DNA of 64,000 bases from SXXZ01 sp041177965 (GCA_041177965.1 JBEGWF010000096.1:1-64000); one strand, 5' to 3'. Shown: positions 20,272-29,156, numbered from the stretch's first letter. The notes: generated from the letters alone by a model not told the origin. Numbers and translations: made by a program.

Positions 20272-20419
20272 TCGTGATCCCATCCTGAGCTCCATCCCGC
20301 ATCGACACCCGCGAGCCCCCACCCCACCCGCTTCTCCCCTTTTGTCGTGATCCCACCCCACACCCTCCATCCCGCATCGCCCCCTGGCACCATCGGGATG
20401 GGGCCGGAGCAAGCTCTGG
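20272..20419. repeat. Imperfect tandem repeat, about 73-75 bp unit, two copies
   Basis: TCGTGATCCCA occurs at 20272-20282 and 20345-20355, and CTCCATCCCGCATCG at 20290-20304 and 20365-20379, in the same order and nearly the same spacing, so two diverged copies of a unit of about 75 bp lie head to tail. They sit in the 5' leader of the pseudopilin gene on the minus strand. Confidence 0.6.
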
Positions 20420-20473
20420 AGGCGATCACCCCACCCCCCCGCGCGCAGCGCGAAATCCCACCACCTCCAGAGC
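20413..20473. repeat. 10-bp inverted repeat with 41-nt loop
   Basis: GCTCTGGAGG (20413-20422) and CCTCCAGAGC (20464-20473) are perfect reverse complements. The loop contains GCGCGCAGCGCG. It could be an operator, an mRNA hairpin in a leader, or chance in G+C-rich DNA; no T-tract follows, so it is not an intrinsic terminator. Confidence 0.4.
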
Positions 20474-20577
20474 CTCCCTGCGCGCGCAGGCCCCATCCCG
20501 CGGGCCACCACCGACGGTAAGGATCACGACTCGATCCTTTTCTCCGCTCATTCCCCCACTACCATCCCCTCGCCCGC

Positions 20578-21438
20578 ATGAATCCCTACGCCTCGATCGT
20601 CCGCGACTACGCCCGCAGCTTCCGCGAAGGCCGCTCCTACCCGATGGGCGGACTCGAGCCGACCACCGTGGCCACTCCACGTCCCGGGGCCCCCACGGCC
20701 CTGATCTTTTCGCCCCACCCCGACGACGAATGCATCATCGGTGGGCTCGCCCTGCGCCTCCTCCGGGAATGCGGGTGGAACATCCGCAACGTCGCCGTCA
20801 CGCAAGGCAGCAACCGGGCCCGACAGACGGAGCGCTGGACCGAACTGCAGGCCGCCTGCGCCTACATGGGCTTCGGCCTCATCCAGACCATCGAGAACGG
20901 CCTCGAGAAGGTCACCCCCAAGTGCCGCGCCGAGGAACCCGCCGTCTGGGCCCCGATGGTCCGGCGCATCGCCGAGATCCTGAAGCAGGAGGCCCCTGCG
21001 GCCATCTTCGTTCCCCACGTCGCCGATTGGAACGGCACCCACATCGGCACCCACCACCTGGTGATGGATGCCTTGGCCACGCTCGGATCGGAATTCCAGA
21101 CCGTGATCATCGAAACCGAGTACTGGGGCCAGATGACCCGCCCCAACCTGATGGTCGAGATCGGCGAGACCGACCTCACCGACCTGGTCACGGGCATCTC
21201 CTTCCACGCCGGCGAGGTGAAGCGCAACCCCTTCCACCTGCTCCTGCCCGCATGGATGCAGGACAACGTCCGCCGCGGCAGCGAACTCGTCGGAGGCCAG
21301 GGCGGCGCCGCTCCCGATTTCGGGTTCGCCACGCTCTACCGCCGTTGCCTCTGGAAGAACGGCGCCGTGGCGGAGATCCAGCAGGGTGGACTCAATCTGG
21401 GCCTGAAGGACCGGCCCGAGACCCTCTTCACCGTGTGA
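20578..21438 (+). CDS. PIG-L family zinc-dependent deacetylase
   Basis: The 286-residue protein has the PIG-L/LmbE zinc motif SPHPDDE (about residues 45-51) and the second motif with DWNGTHIGTHH (about 144-154), which supplies the third metal histidine. The family removes acetyl groups from N-acetylglucosaminyl conjugates (PIG-L, MshB, BshB, LmbE). There is no signal peptide, so it is cytoplasmic. The neighbour larE starts inside its stop codon (GTGA overlap), so the two are translated together. Because BshB and MshB act in bacillithiol and mycothiol synthesis, a thiol-related role is conceivable, but the larger ADWNGTHIGTHH variant is also common in other PIG-L groups and no ligase partner is near. 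The substrate remains open. Confidence 0.93.
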   Translation: MNPYASIVRDYARSFREGRSYPMGGLEPTTVATPRPGAPTALIFSPHPDDECIIGGLALRLLRECGWNIRNVAVTQGSNRARQTERWTELQAACAYMGFGLIQTIENGLEKVTPKCRAEEPAVWAPMVRRIAEILKQEAPAAIFVPHVADWNGTHIGTHHLVMDALATLGSEFQTVIIETEYWGQMTRPNLMVEIGETDLTDLVTGISFHAGEVKRNPFHLLLPAWMQDNVRRGSELVGGQGGAAPDFGFATLYRRCLWKNGAVAEIQQGGLNLGLKDRPETLFTV

Positions 21439-22307
21439 GCCTGGCGACCTCCGAATCCCCGTTGAAGCCCCTCACCGCGGACAAATACCGCGGACTGCGC
21501 GAGCTTCTGGCCGGCTACGGGAGCTGCGTCATCGCCTACTCCGGGGGCGTGGACTCGGTCTTCCTGGCCAAGGTCGCCCACGAGGTGCTCGGAGATCGCT
21601 CCCTCGCGGCCATCGCCGATTCCCCCAGCCTGCCCCGGCGCGAATTGCAGGAGGCCCTGGAGATCGCCGAACGATTCGGAATCCCCGTCCGCGTCCTCCA
21701 GACCCAGGAATTCAACGATCCCCGCTACCTTTCAAACCCCGAGAACCGCTGCTACTTCTGCAAGCACGCCCTCTTCCGCGAACTCGAGCCCATGGCCCGA
21801 TCGCTGGGTTATCGGGTGTTGGCCTACGGCGAGAACGCCAGCGACATCGGAGACCATCGCCCCGGAGCCAAGGCCGCCGATGAATTCCAGGTCCGGGCCC
21901 CGCTGAAGGAGGTCGGTCTGACGAAGGCCGAAATCCGAGAAATCAGCGCGCACCTCGGCCTGCCCACCGCCGACAAACCCCAGATGGCCTGCCTGAGTTC
22001 CCGCATTCCCACCGGCGAGGCGGTGACCGAGGAAAAACTCCGGATGGTCGAAGAGGCCGAGGCATTCCTGCGCGATCAGGGCTTCTACGACCTCCGCGTC
22101 CGTCACCATGAGCTCGGGGGTGCCCTCAAGGCCCACCTCGCACGCATCGAGGTCGGGCCGAAGGAGTTCCATCGATGGGGGGATGCGGTGTTGCGCGAAT
22201 CGGTGGTCCTGAGACTGAGGAGTCTGGGATATGGGTTGGTCACGGTGGATCTGAACGGCTACCGACGCGGACCCGCCCCTATCGCGCTCCGGGTGTCCGC
22301 CGCCTAG
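21435..22307 (+). CDS. larE: ATP-dependent sulfur-insertion enzyme LarE (nickel-pincer nucleotide synthesis)
   Basis: LarE is a PP-loop ATP pyrophosphatase that adds sulfur to pyridinium carboxylate mononucleotide when the nickel-pincer cofactor of lactate racemase LarA is made. The 290 residues show the PP-loop SGGVDS (36-41), NRCYFCK with Cys 106 and Cys 109, and ACLSSRIPTG with Cys 186. The CxxC plus third Cys matches the three-cysteine LarE class known to carry an iron-sulfur cluster, whereas the classical enzyme sacrifices one Cys. The start is GTG at 21435, overlapping the PIG-L stop (GTGA); no closer ATG exists. larB, larC and larA are not in the window. Confidence 0.9.
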   Translation: MSLATSESPLKPLTADKYRGLRELLAGYGSCVIAYSGGVDSVFLAKVAHEVLGDRSLAAIADSPSLPRRELQEALEIAERFGIPVRVLQTQEFNDPRYLSNPENRCYFCKHALFRELEPMARSLGYRVLAYGENASDIGDHRPGAKAADEFQVRAPLKEVGLTKAEIREISAHLGLPTADKPQMACLSSRIPTGEAVTEEKLRMVEEAEAFLRDQGFYDLRVRHHELGGALKAHLARIEVGPKEFHRWGDAVLRESVVLRLRSLGYGLVTVDLNGYRRGPAPIALRVSAA

Positions 22308-22412
22308 GCGGCCGCTGCGCCCCGAAGCGGCACCGGACCTCGCGGCCGGATCCGATGAACTCGACAGGGTGCGGTTTGGAGTTCCTGGAATCGGCTCCAT
22401 ACTGAGGGGTCC

Positions 22413-23120
22413 ATGGCCGATGCCGCCCAGAATCCCCCGCTGTTGAGAGTCAGCGACCTGCACCATGCCTACGGAGACCGCCCGGTGCTGGCGGGCGTCT
22501 CGCTGCGGCTGCACGCCGGTGAGCGGGTGGCACTGACCGGTCCCTCCGGATCCGGCAAGACCACCCTGCTCAATCTCCTCGGCGGCGTCGATCGCCCCCG
22601 GTCGGGCCGCATCGAATTCGACGGGGTGTGCCTGAACGAGCTCGACGGAGACGGATTGGCCGATCTCCGACGCCGATCGTTCGGCACCATCTTCCAGTTC
22701 TTCCACCTCCTGCCCACGCTGACCGCGGCCGAGAACGTCGAGCTGCCGCTGCAATTGCTGGGAATTCCCACCCGCGAGCGACTCGATCGGGTGGCCCACC
22801 TGATGGAGCGTGTCGGAGTGGCCCATCGCGCCGAGGCGCCTCCGGGCGAACTCTCCGGCGGCGAGATGCAGCGCGTCGCCATCGCCCGGGCCCTGGTCCA
22901 CCGGCCCCGATTGCTGCTGGCCGACGAACCCACGGGCAACCTCGACTCGCGCAACGGACAACGGATCCTCGCGCTGCTGCAGGAACTCACCGACGAGACG
23001 GGCACGGCGCTGGTGCTCGTCACCCACAGCCCGGAGGCCGCCGCCATCTGCCATCGCGAGATCCGCCTGAGGGATGGACTGATCGAGTCGGAACTGTCGC
23101 CCTCCCCGGAGCGCCTATGA
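22413..23120 (+). CDS. AttE/LolD-type ABC transporter ATP-binding protein
   Basis: The 235-residue nucleotide-binding protein has Walker A GPSGSGKTT (about 46-54), signature LSGGEMQRV (about 147-155), Walker B LLLADEP and switch histidine VLVTHS. It overlaps the next gene, an FtsX-type permease, by ATGA (23117-23120), so they form one transporter. Together with the AttH/CrtC-like gene that follows, the order matches the AttEFGH transporters of proteobacteria and other phyla, in which an ATPase, one or two FtsX permeases and an exported lipocalin-like AttH are encoded in one operon. GAGGGG lies just before the ATG. The exported substrate is unknown. Confidence 0.95.
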   Translation: MADAAQNPPLLRVSDLHHAYGDRPVLAGVSLRLHAGERVALTGPSGSGKTTLLNLLGGVDRPRSGRIEFDGVCLNELDGDGLADLRRRSFGTIFQFFHLLPTLTAAENVELPLQLLGIPTRERLDRVAHLMERVGVAHRAEAPPGELSGGEMQRVAIARALVHRPRLLLADEPTGNLDSRNGQRILALLQELTDETGTALVLVTHSPEAAAICHREIRLRDGLIESELSPSPERL

Positions 23121-25786
23121 ACCCCGGGACCCCGGCTCAGGTCCAACGACTCCTCTGGACCCGCGTGAGTTGGCGTCATGCCCGAGGCACTCCATGGACC
23201 ACCGCCCTGTTGGTGCTCACTCTGGCGCTCGGGGTGGCCGTGTACCTCGCCATCCGATTGGCCAACCAGGCGGCCATCGCCAGCTTCAGGAATTTCACCG
23301 ATGTGGTCACGGCCGAGAGCGACGGCATGATCCTTTCTCCCGCCGGCAGCCTGCCGGAATCGCTGCTGACCGATCTGCGGCGACGGTTTCCCGACACCCC
23401 GGTCCATTGGGTGCCAGTGGTGGAGAGCACCGCTGTGGAACCGGGCGACGGAACGCCGGGAACCATCGGCAGCCGCCCGACCTACACGCTCCTGGGGGTG
23501 GATTGGGTGGCCTTGCAGAACCTCGCCCAGGCCCGCCAGTCGCCCCACCGAAGGACGGCCGAAGGGCCACGCCCTGCTGCCCCGGCTGGCACGAACGACT
23601 CCCGACCATCGCTGGACGAATCCGCACTGTGGGCCCGATTGCAGGATCCCCGGGCCGTGTTGATCCCGGCCGCGGTCGCCGCCCGGGTCGGCACCCCGAC
23701 CCTGCGCCTGGTGATCCAGGAGCAGGTGGTGGAACTGCGGATCGCGGGAGTGATCCCCGAGGATCCTTCGCAACCCAAGGCCCCGGACAACCTGCTGCTC
23801 CTCGACCTGCCCGCGCTGCAACGTCTGACGGCGCGGCCCGGACAGCTCGACCGGATCGAATTCGTGCTGCCCGAGGGGATCGATCGTCCGGCCAGGGCGG
23901 CGGCCCTTCGCCGGCAGCTGGGGGAATGGTCGGGCGGGCGCTGGATCCTCAGCACCCCGTCCGACCGCCGCGACAACGCCGCCACCATGACGCGGGCCTT
24001 CCGACTGAACCTCACCATCCTGTCGCTGCTGGCACTGCTCGTCGGCCTGATGCTGGTGTTCCAGGCCCTCGACGGGGCGGTGGTCCGGCGCCGCGAGGAG
24101 ATCGCCATCCTGCGCTCCCTCGGGGTCGAGCCGCGGAGGATCGCCCGCGCTTGGCTTTGGGAATCCGCCGCCCTCGGAGGGATCGGAGGCCTGCTGGGAC
24201 TGCTGCTCGGGTGGGCCGGAGCCCAGGGCGCCGTGCGCGGGGTCGGACAGACGGTCAACTCGCTCTACTACGCCACCGCGGTGCAATCCGCCTCACTGGA
24301 CCCCGCCGAGGCCGCACTCGCGCTGGCGTTGGCCATCGCCGCCAGCCTGGGGGCCGGAGCCTGGCCCGCCCGCCGGGCCGCCGGAACGCCACCCGCCCAG
24401 CTGATCGGTCGCGGTCGGGCCCAGGCCGGCACCCGGTCACCCCGCTGGATCCTTCCCACGGCGCTGGTGCTGCTCACGCTGAGCGCCCTGCTGACACTGC
24501 CGCCCCCGCTCCGATGGGAGGGGGGCTCGCGCATCTCGTTGGCGGCCTACGGTTCGGCCCTGACCGGGTTGCTCGGATCGGGACTGTTGGCGGGCCTGCT
24601 GCCCCCGTGGCTGATCGGCCGATGGACGTCTTGGAGCCGGATCTCGGCTCCCGGGCGCCTGGCCCTGAGCCATCTCCGGCGACCCACCGGCCGTCATCGT
24701 CTGGCGATCGCCGGGCTGGTCTGCGCCGTCGCCATGACCTCAGGCATGGCCATCCTCGTGGGCAGCTTCGACACCACCCTTCGAGGGTGGATCGAACGCA
24801 CCTTCATGGCCGACCTCTATGTCTCCAGCGAGGGGGCACAAAGCGCCTCGACCCAGAACCGCATCCGACCCGAGACCTGGAAGTCGTTGGTGGCCGACCC
24901 GGAGGTGGTGGCCGCCAATGTCGTCCAAGCGCTCGAACTGCAGCTCCCGGGCGGCTCCACCCTGCTCTTCGGCGGGAACCCCGCCTTCATGCGGGATCAG
25001 GCACGCATCGCCTGGCGCGAAGCTCCCGCCGATGACGCGGTCTGGGATCCCGCCCGCAACCAGGGGCTCGCTCTCGCCAGCGAGAGCTTCTCCCACCGGT
25101 TCCAACTGCACCGCGGTGACACCCTCATCCTGCCCACCCCGGCCGGGCCTCGGCCCCTGATGCTGGCGGGCGTCTTCTCGGACTACGGCAACGAGCGCGG
25201 CTCGCTGGTGATCCAGCGGGAGCATTTCGCGGCCTGGTACGGCGACGAACTGGCGACCAGCATCATCGCCAAACTCCGGGATCCCGAACAGGCACCTGCG
25301 ATCCGGACCCGTTGGAAGTCCGAACACCCGGGCCTGGCGGTGTACACCCAGGGTCACCTCCGCGGCGAGGCCCTGCGGATCTTCCGTCAGACCTTCGCCA
25401 TCACCGATGCGCTGGAACTCATCGGTGTCGCCGTCTCGGTCCTGGGATTGGGCTTCACGCTAGCCAGTCTCCTGTGGGAACGGCGCAACGACCTGACCAC
25501 CCTGCGCGCGCTCGGATTCCGGCACAGCGAGATCGCCTGGGCCACCACCCTGGAGAGTCTCGTCACGGCCGGGGTCGGCGTACTCGTCGGATTGCTGGCC
25601 AGCCTCGGATTGGGATGGCTGCTCATCCACCGGGTCAACGTCCAGACCTTCGGTTGGACCCTCGAAACCGACCCGCCATGGCTGTGGATGGGAGGCCTCG
25701 CCCTCGCTGTCCTGGCGATGGCAGCCCTGACCGGCTGGAGCATCGGACGCTGGGGAGCGGCCCTGCCCGCCGAACGCGAGGAATGA
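23117..25786 (+). CDS. FtsX-like ABC transporter permease, 889 aa (AttFG-like)
   Basis: The protein carries an N-terminal membrane helix (about residues 30-50), a large extracytoplasmic region with an embedded MacB-PCD-like domain, three helices of a first FtsX core (about 290-420, including LTILSLLALLVGLMLVFQ), a long mid-region (about 430-740) and a second FtsX core near the C-terminus (about 755-880, ending in LVGLLASLGLGWLLIHRV). The start at ATG 23117 overlaps the ATPase stop by four bases. Having two FtsX cores in one chain corresponds to AttF and AttG as a single polypeptide. The stop overlaps the next start (ATGA), so ATPase, permease and AttH-like protein are one translational unit. 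Confidence 0.93.
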   Translation: MNPGTPAQVQRLLWTRVSWRHARGTPWTTALLVLTLALGVAVYLAIRLANQAAIASFRNFTDVVTAESDGMILSPAGSLPESLLTDLRRRFPDTPVHWVPVVESTAVEPGDGTPGTIGSRPTYTLLGVDWVALQNLAQARQSPHRRTAEGPRPAAPAGTNDSRPSLDESALWARLQDPRAVLIPAAVAARVGTPTLRLVIQEQVVELRIAGVIPEDPSQPKAPDNLLLLDLPALQRLTARPGQLDRIEFVLPEGIDRPARAAALRRQLGEWSGGRWILSTPSDRRDNAATMTRAFRLNLTILSLLALLVGLMLVFQALDGAVVRRREEIAILRSLGVEPRRIARAWLWESAALGGIGGLLGLLLGWAGAQGAVRGVGQTVNSLYYATAVQSASLDPAEAALALALAIAASLGAGAWPARRAAGTPPAQLIGRGRAQAGTRSPRWILPTALVLLTLSALLTLPPPLRWEGGSRISLAAYGSALTGLLGSGLLAGLLPPWLIGRWTSWSRISAPGRLALSHLRRPTGRHRLAIAGLVCAVAMTSGMAILVGSFDTTLRGWIERTFMADLYVSSEGAQSASTQNRIRPETWKSLVADPEVVAANVVQALELQLPGGSTLLFGGNPAFMRDQARIAWREAPADDAVWDPARNQGLALASESFSHRFQLHRGDTLILPTPAGPRPLMLAGVFSDYGNERGSLVIQREHFAAWYGDELATSIIAKLRDPEQAPAIRTRWKSEHPGLAVYTQGHLRGEALRIFRQTFAITDALELIGVAVSVLGLGFTLASLLWERRNDLTTLRALGFRHSEIAWATTLESLVTAGVGVLVGLLASLGLGWLLIHRVNVQTFGWTLETDPPWLWMGGLALAVLAMAALTGWSIGRWGAALPAEREE

Positions 25787-27006
25787 CCCGACCGACGTCA
25801 CCCCCTGCCATGCCCCACCCCGCATCTCCGATCCATGCCCCGCGACGGCCCGGCTCCGTCACCCGCGTGCTGTTCCTGATCACAGGCTTCCTTGGAGCCC
25901 TCGCAGCGGGTGCCGCCGACGACACCCCGGTCTCCGACCGCCGCGGATTCGCCATACCGCAGGCGGGGCGCGTTTTCCGATTCCCCGCCGACCACGGCAG
26001 CCATCCCGAGTTCAAGATCGAGTGGTGGTACCTCACCGGGCACCTCGTCTCGGGCGGCGGCCAAAGGCATGGATTCCAGGCCACCTTCTTTCGGCGCGCC
26101 GGCGAAGGACTCCCTGCACCGGCCACCGGAGGGGGTTCGACGAATTTCGCCACCGACGAGTTCTTCCTGGCCCACATGGCCTGGCTCGACGTGGGCACCG
26201 GGACCTTCCGCCATGAGGAGCGCCTCAACCGGCGGGGCTGGGACGCAAGGGCCGAGACCGGCAAGTTGGAGGTCCGCAATGGCAATTGGTCCCTGAAGGA
26301 ACTCGGGCCCGATGCCGAAGGCCGCACCACCCTGGAGCTGAAGGGCGGCATCCAGGCCGACCTCGCCTGGCGCATGGAACTGCGCGCCACCAAACCCCTG
26401 GTGGTGTTCGGAACGAACGGCGTTTCCCGGAAGGCCCGGGAACCATCGGCGGCCAGTCATTACCTCACCTTCCCGCGCCTCTTGGTCTCCGGGGAACTCC
26501 GTCGCGGCGACCGGACCGAGCGCCTCGAAGGCGACGCTTGGATGGACCATGAACTGAGCAGCAGCCAACTCGGTGAGGGCCAGGTGGGGTGGGACTGGAC
26601 CTGCATCCAGTTCTTCGATGGCCGCGAGCTCATGGCCTATCGGATGCGACGCTCCGACGGCGGCACCGATCCCTTCTCCACCGTCGCCTGGATCGACCGG
26701 GACGGTCGGGTGTCGCAATGGGGTGCCGACCGGTTCCAGTGGCGGGGCGAGGGCCGATGGAAGAGCCCCCGTTCCGGCGGGACGTACCCCGCCACCGTGT
26801 CGCTCACGGTGCCCGAGCCCGATGGACGCCCGGGCCCCACGCTGAAGATCGAGCCCCTGTGCGCCGACCAGGAGTTGTCCGGAGGCATCGGTGGCGTTCC
26901 GTATTGGGAGGGCGCCTGCCGTGTCCTCGACTCCCGGGGCCGCGAGGTCGGAAGGGCCTTCGTGGAGATGACCGGATACGCCGGGAACCTCCGCCGGGCC
27001 TTGTGA
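25783..27006 (+). CDS. AttH/CrtC-like lipocalin-fold secreted protein
   Basis: The 407-residue product starts at ATG 25783, overlapping the permease stop. A signal peptide is visible at about residues 26-45 (VTRVLFLITGFLGALAAGAA). The mature protein has the AttH/carotenoid 1,2-hydratase double-lipocalin pattern: HPEFKIEWWYLTGHL near the N-terminus and later DAWMDHELSSSQLG and WDWTCIQFFDGRELMAYRMR, all typical of this fold. No lipoprotein cysteine stands at the signal cleavage site. In AttEFGH operons this protein is the exported partner of the FtsX permease. A true hydratase role would need carotenoid genes, and none are here. Whether it is a substrate, chaperone or receptor is unknown. Confidence 0.93.
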   Translation: MTRPTSPPAMPHPASPIHAPRRPGSVTRVLFLITGFLGALAAGAADDTPVSDRRGFAIPQAGRVFRFPADHGSHPEFKIEWWYLTGHLVSGGGQRHGFQATFFRRAGEGLPAPATGGGSTNFATDEFFLAHMAWLDVGTGTFRHEERLNRRGWDARAETGKLEVRNGNWSLKELGPDAEGRTTLELKGGIQADLAWRMELRATKPLVVFGTNGVSRKAREPSAASHYLTFPRLLVSGELRRGDRTERLEGDAWMDHELSSSQLGEGQVGWDWTCIQFFDGRELMAYRMRRSDGGTDPFSTVAWIDRDGRVSQWGADRFQWRGEGRWKSPRSGGTYPATVSLTVPEPDGRPGPTLKIEPLCADQELSGGIGGVPYWEGACRVLDSRGREVGRAFVEMTGYAGNLRRAL

Positions 27007-27030
27007 CCCCCGGGCCCCAGGCCCTACCGT
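27001..27030 (+). promoter_or_regulatory. Putative promoter of the CoaB-like gene
   Basis: TTGTGA (27001-27006), 18-nt spacer, TACCGT (27025-27030), then only 8 nt to the ATG at 27039. There is no Shine-Dalgarno sequence. The -35 overlaps the stop of the AttH-like gene. It would give an almost leaderless mRNA. Confidence 0.4.
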
Positions 27031-27038
27031 CCCCATCC

Positions 27039-27686
27039 ATGAAGTGCCTCGTGACGGCGGGCCCCACCGTGGAACCCCTGGACGCGGTGCGTCGATTGAC
27101 CAACCACTCGACCGGCAACCTGGGCACCGCGTTGGCCAACCACCTCGCCGGCCTCGGACATGAGGTGATCCTGCTGCGCAGCCGCACCGCCACCGCCGCG
27201 CCTCCGATCCATGCCGTGGCCACCGAGGCGTTCGGAACCTCCCGGGAGCTGCTCGCCCGATTCCAGGCCCATGCCACCCCCGATCCGGTGGCCATCTTCC
27301 ATGCGGCCGCGGTCGGCGACTTCGAGATCGGCTCCGTGTTCCGCAAGGAGGCCGATGGTCGCCTCACCCGCCTCCATTCCGGAAAGTACTCCACCCGCGA
27401 CGGCGATCTCCTGGCCGAGTTGAGACCCACGCCGAAGATCCTCGCCCAACTGCGGGACCTCTACCCGAAAGCCTGGATCACGGGATGGAAGTACGAGGTG
27501 GATGGCACCCGGGACGACGTGATGGCTCGCGCCCGGGCCCAATTGGAGAGCTGCCGCTCCGACGCCGTGGTGGCCAACGGACCGGCCCATGGCCCCGGGT
27601 TCACCTGGTGGACTCCGGGCCGGGAGATCCCGGTCGCCGACACCAGGGCGTTGTATCGGCTGCTCGAAGAGCGGCTGCCGGCCTGA
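27039..27686 (+). CDS. CoaB-like phosphopantothenate-cysteine ligase domain protein (DFP C-terminal type)
   Basis: The 215-residue protein aligns by motif with the C-terminal (CoaB) half of bifunctional CoaBC: MKCLVTAGPTVEPLDAVRRL with the TNHSTGNLGTALA nucleotide site, an AAVGDFEI segment, a KYSTRDGDLL... KILAQL segment where the CoaB lysine-rich loop would be, and a C-terminal DAVVANGP. CoaB ligates 4'-phosphopantothenate to cysteine using CTP in coenzyme A synthesis. The CoaC decarboxylase half is absent, so either CoaC is separate or this is a paralogue with another job. Verrucomicrobial CoaB-only proteins of this length are familiar. It lies 33 bp after the AttH-like gene but has its own candidate promoter. 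Start ATG 27039 has no ribosome site. Confidence 0.8.
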   Translation: MKCLVTAGPTVEPLDAVRRLTNHSTGNLGTALANHLAGLGHEVILLRSRTATAAPPIHAVATEAFGTSRELLARFQAHATPDPVAIFHAAAVGDFEIGSVFRKEADGRLTRLHSGKYSTRDGDLLAELRPTPKILAQLRDLYPKAWITGWKYEVDGTRDDVMARARAQLESCRSDAVVANGPAHGPGFTWWTPGREIPVADTRALYRLLEERLPA

Positions 27687-27755
27687 CACCTGGGGTACGC
27701 CCCGTCGTCCACCGGGAGGCCGCCGATGCGTTGCCTGTGAGAGCGATGCCGGCCC

Positions 27756-29156
27756 TCACCCCGCGGCGGGATCGCCGGTCCAGGCTCGATCGGAGACCCA
27801 GCGGAGGGCTCCCTCAAGATCGGTGAACTCACCGTCGAGCTGGGCGGTATAGGCATCCTTCAACAGGGCTCCAAGACGGGGTCCCGCGACCCAGCCGCGC
27901 GCCAGAAGATGACGTCCCTGAAGGAGGGGGGCCGGAGCCGAGGCCTGCACCTGCAGTTCCGCCGCCGCCTGACGAAGCCGTTGGACCGAGGGCGGAACCC
28001 CCGGAGGCCGCGGGGGGCGCGCCGAGGCGTCGGCGGTCATGACGGTGCACAAGGTGTCGATCGATGAGGGCCGAAGCCGGACCGCCAATCGCCGGACCAT
28101 CCGTGCCGAGGGGTCTTCGGAATGCACCATGTGGTTGACCACCAGCGGCACCACGCGGTCCACCAGGGTCTCCTGGAAACCGATGCGCCGAAGAAACCCC
28201 GCCGCGAGGCCTCCCCCGGCCACCTCGTGTCCCGGCGACACGATCCGATCGCGACCGCCCTTGGCCTCGACACGGGTGCAGGTGGCCTTGCCGACATCAT
28301 GCAGCAGCACCGCCATCATGAGGACGCACCGTTCGTCCGTCGCCAGGTCCGCCCAACCGGGGCCATCCACCAGCGCGTCGACGGCATGGAGGGTGTGGGT
28401 CCAGACATCGCCCTCGGGATGCCATTCGGGGTCCTGCGGCACCCCGACCACGGCGGCCAATTCCGGCAGGTGCTCCAACCAACCGCTGTCCCTGAGGAAG
28501 GCCAGGCCCAACGATGGATGGACCGAGCGGGTCGCCCACTTGAGCCATTCCTCCCGCACGCGCTCGACCGCCAACTCTCGATAGCTCGAGCGGATCGAAC
28601 GGCACAAATCCAGGGTGTCCGGCGCGGCCCTCAGGCGGAACCGGCCCGCGAACTGCATGCCGCGCAAGACCCGCAATGGATCCTCGGGAAACGCTCCGCT
28701 GGTGTGCCGGAGGATGCCCGCGCGCAGGTCCGACCGTCCGCCGTGGGGATCGATCACCTCGCATTTCCGGGGATCCCACAGCATCGAATTGATGGTGAAG
28801 TCGCGGCGGGCCGAGGCCTCGACCGGGCTCAACTCCGGGTCGAACTCGATGTCGAACCCCTTGTGGCCGGGTCCCCGCTTCGAGTCGCGGCGCGGCACGG
28901 AGAAATCCCAGACCGCTCCGCTCGGATGGGAGAGTTTCACCACCCCGAAGGACCTGCCCACCCAATCGGCGCGCCCATGGCGGGAAAGCAGGGCGGCCAG
29001 GCGAGGGTAATCGAGCCCGTAGACCTCGATGTCGAAATCATGGACCGGCACTCCCAGCATCCAGTCCCGCACGCAGCCACCCACCAGGTAGGATCGCTCC
29101 AGTCCGGGCGTGTCGCGCAGCAGCCTCAACAGGTCCGGTGGCAGGATCTCGACCAT
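27756..29156 (-). CDS. cca: CCA tRNA nucleotidyltransferase / poly(A) polymerase family protein with HD domain
   Basis: The 466 residues begin with a class II nucleotidyltransferase domain: YLVGGCVRDWMLG and the metal-binding DFDIEVYG (DxD), then RRDFTINSMLWDP and the head/neck motifs (EDPLRVLRGMQFAGRF). An HD phosphohydrolase domain follows (LLHDVGKATC, about residues 276-290, with later GHEVAGG and HM motifs). This is the architecture of bacterial CCA-adding enzymes with an HD domain. Because the tRNA-Ser here already encodes CCA, the enzyme would serve mainly to repair tRNA 3' ends; it could also be a poly(A) polymerase. It lies 24 bp downstream of the cupin gene in the glmM-cupin-cca minus-strand run. 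Confidence 0.9.
   Translation of the reverse strand: MVEILPPDLLRLLRDTPGLERSYLVGGCVRDWMLGVPVHDFDIEVYGLDYPRLAALLSRHGRADWVGRSFGVVKLSHPSGAVWDFSVPRRDSKRGPGHKGFDIEFDPELSPVEASARRDFTINSMLWDPRKCEVIDPHGGRSDLRAGILRHTSGAFPEDPLRVLRGMQFAGRFRLRAAPDTLDLCRSIRSSYRELAVERVREEWLKWATRSVHPSLGLAFLRDSGWLEHLPELAAVVGVPQDPEWHPEGDVWTHTLHAVDALVDGPGWADLATDERCVLMMAVLLHDVGKATCTRVEAKGGRDRIVSPGHEVAGGGLAAGFLRRIGFQETLVDRVVPLVVNHMVHSEDPSARMVRRLAVRLRPSSIDTLCTVMTADASARPPRPPGVPPSVQRLRQAAAELQVQASAPAPLLQGRHLLARGWVAGPRLGALLKDAYTAQLDGEFTDLEGALRWVSDRAWTGDPAAG

Larger units (their letters stand above)
20208..20577. other. Divergent intergenic region with repeats, 370 bp
   Basis: The region lies between the minus-strand pseudopilin and the plus-strand PIG-L gene. 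It holds an imperfect direct repeat and a 10-bp inverted repeat (listed separately) and is strikingly C-rich on the plus strand (runs of CCCCACCC). Near its right end TACCAT (20560-20565) lies 12 nt from the PIG-L ATG, a possible -10 element with a poor -35. No open frame here looks like a gene. Confidence 0.5.

Noticed and set aside
22628..25786. Longer permease starting inside the ATPase gene
   Set aside because: The upstream part is an out-of-frame reading of the ATPase; ATG 23117 with the ATGA junction is the natural start.
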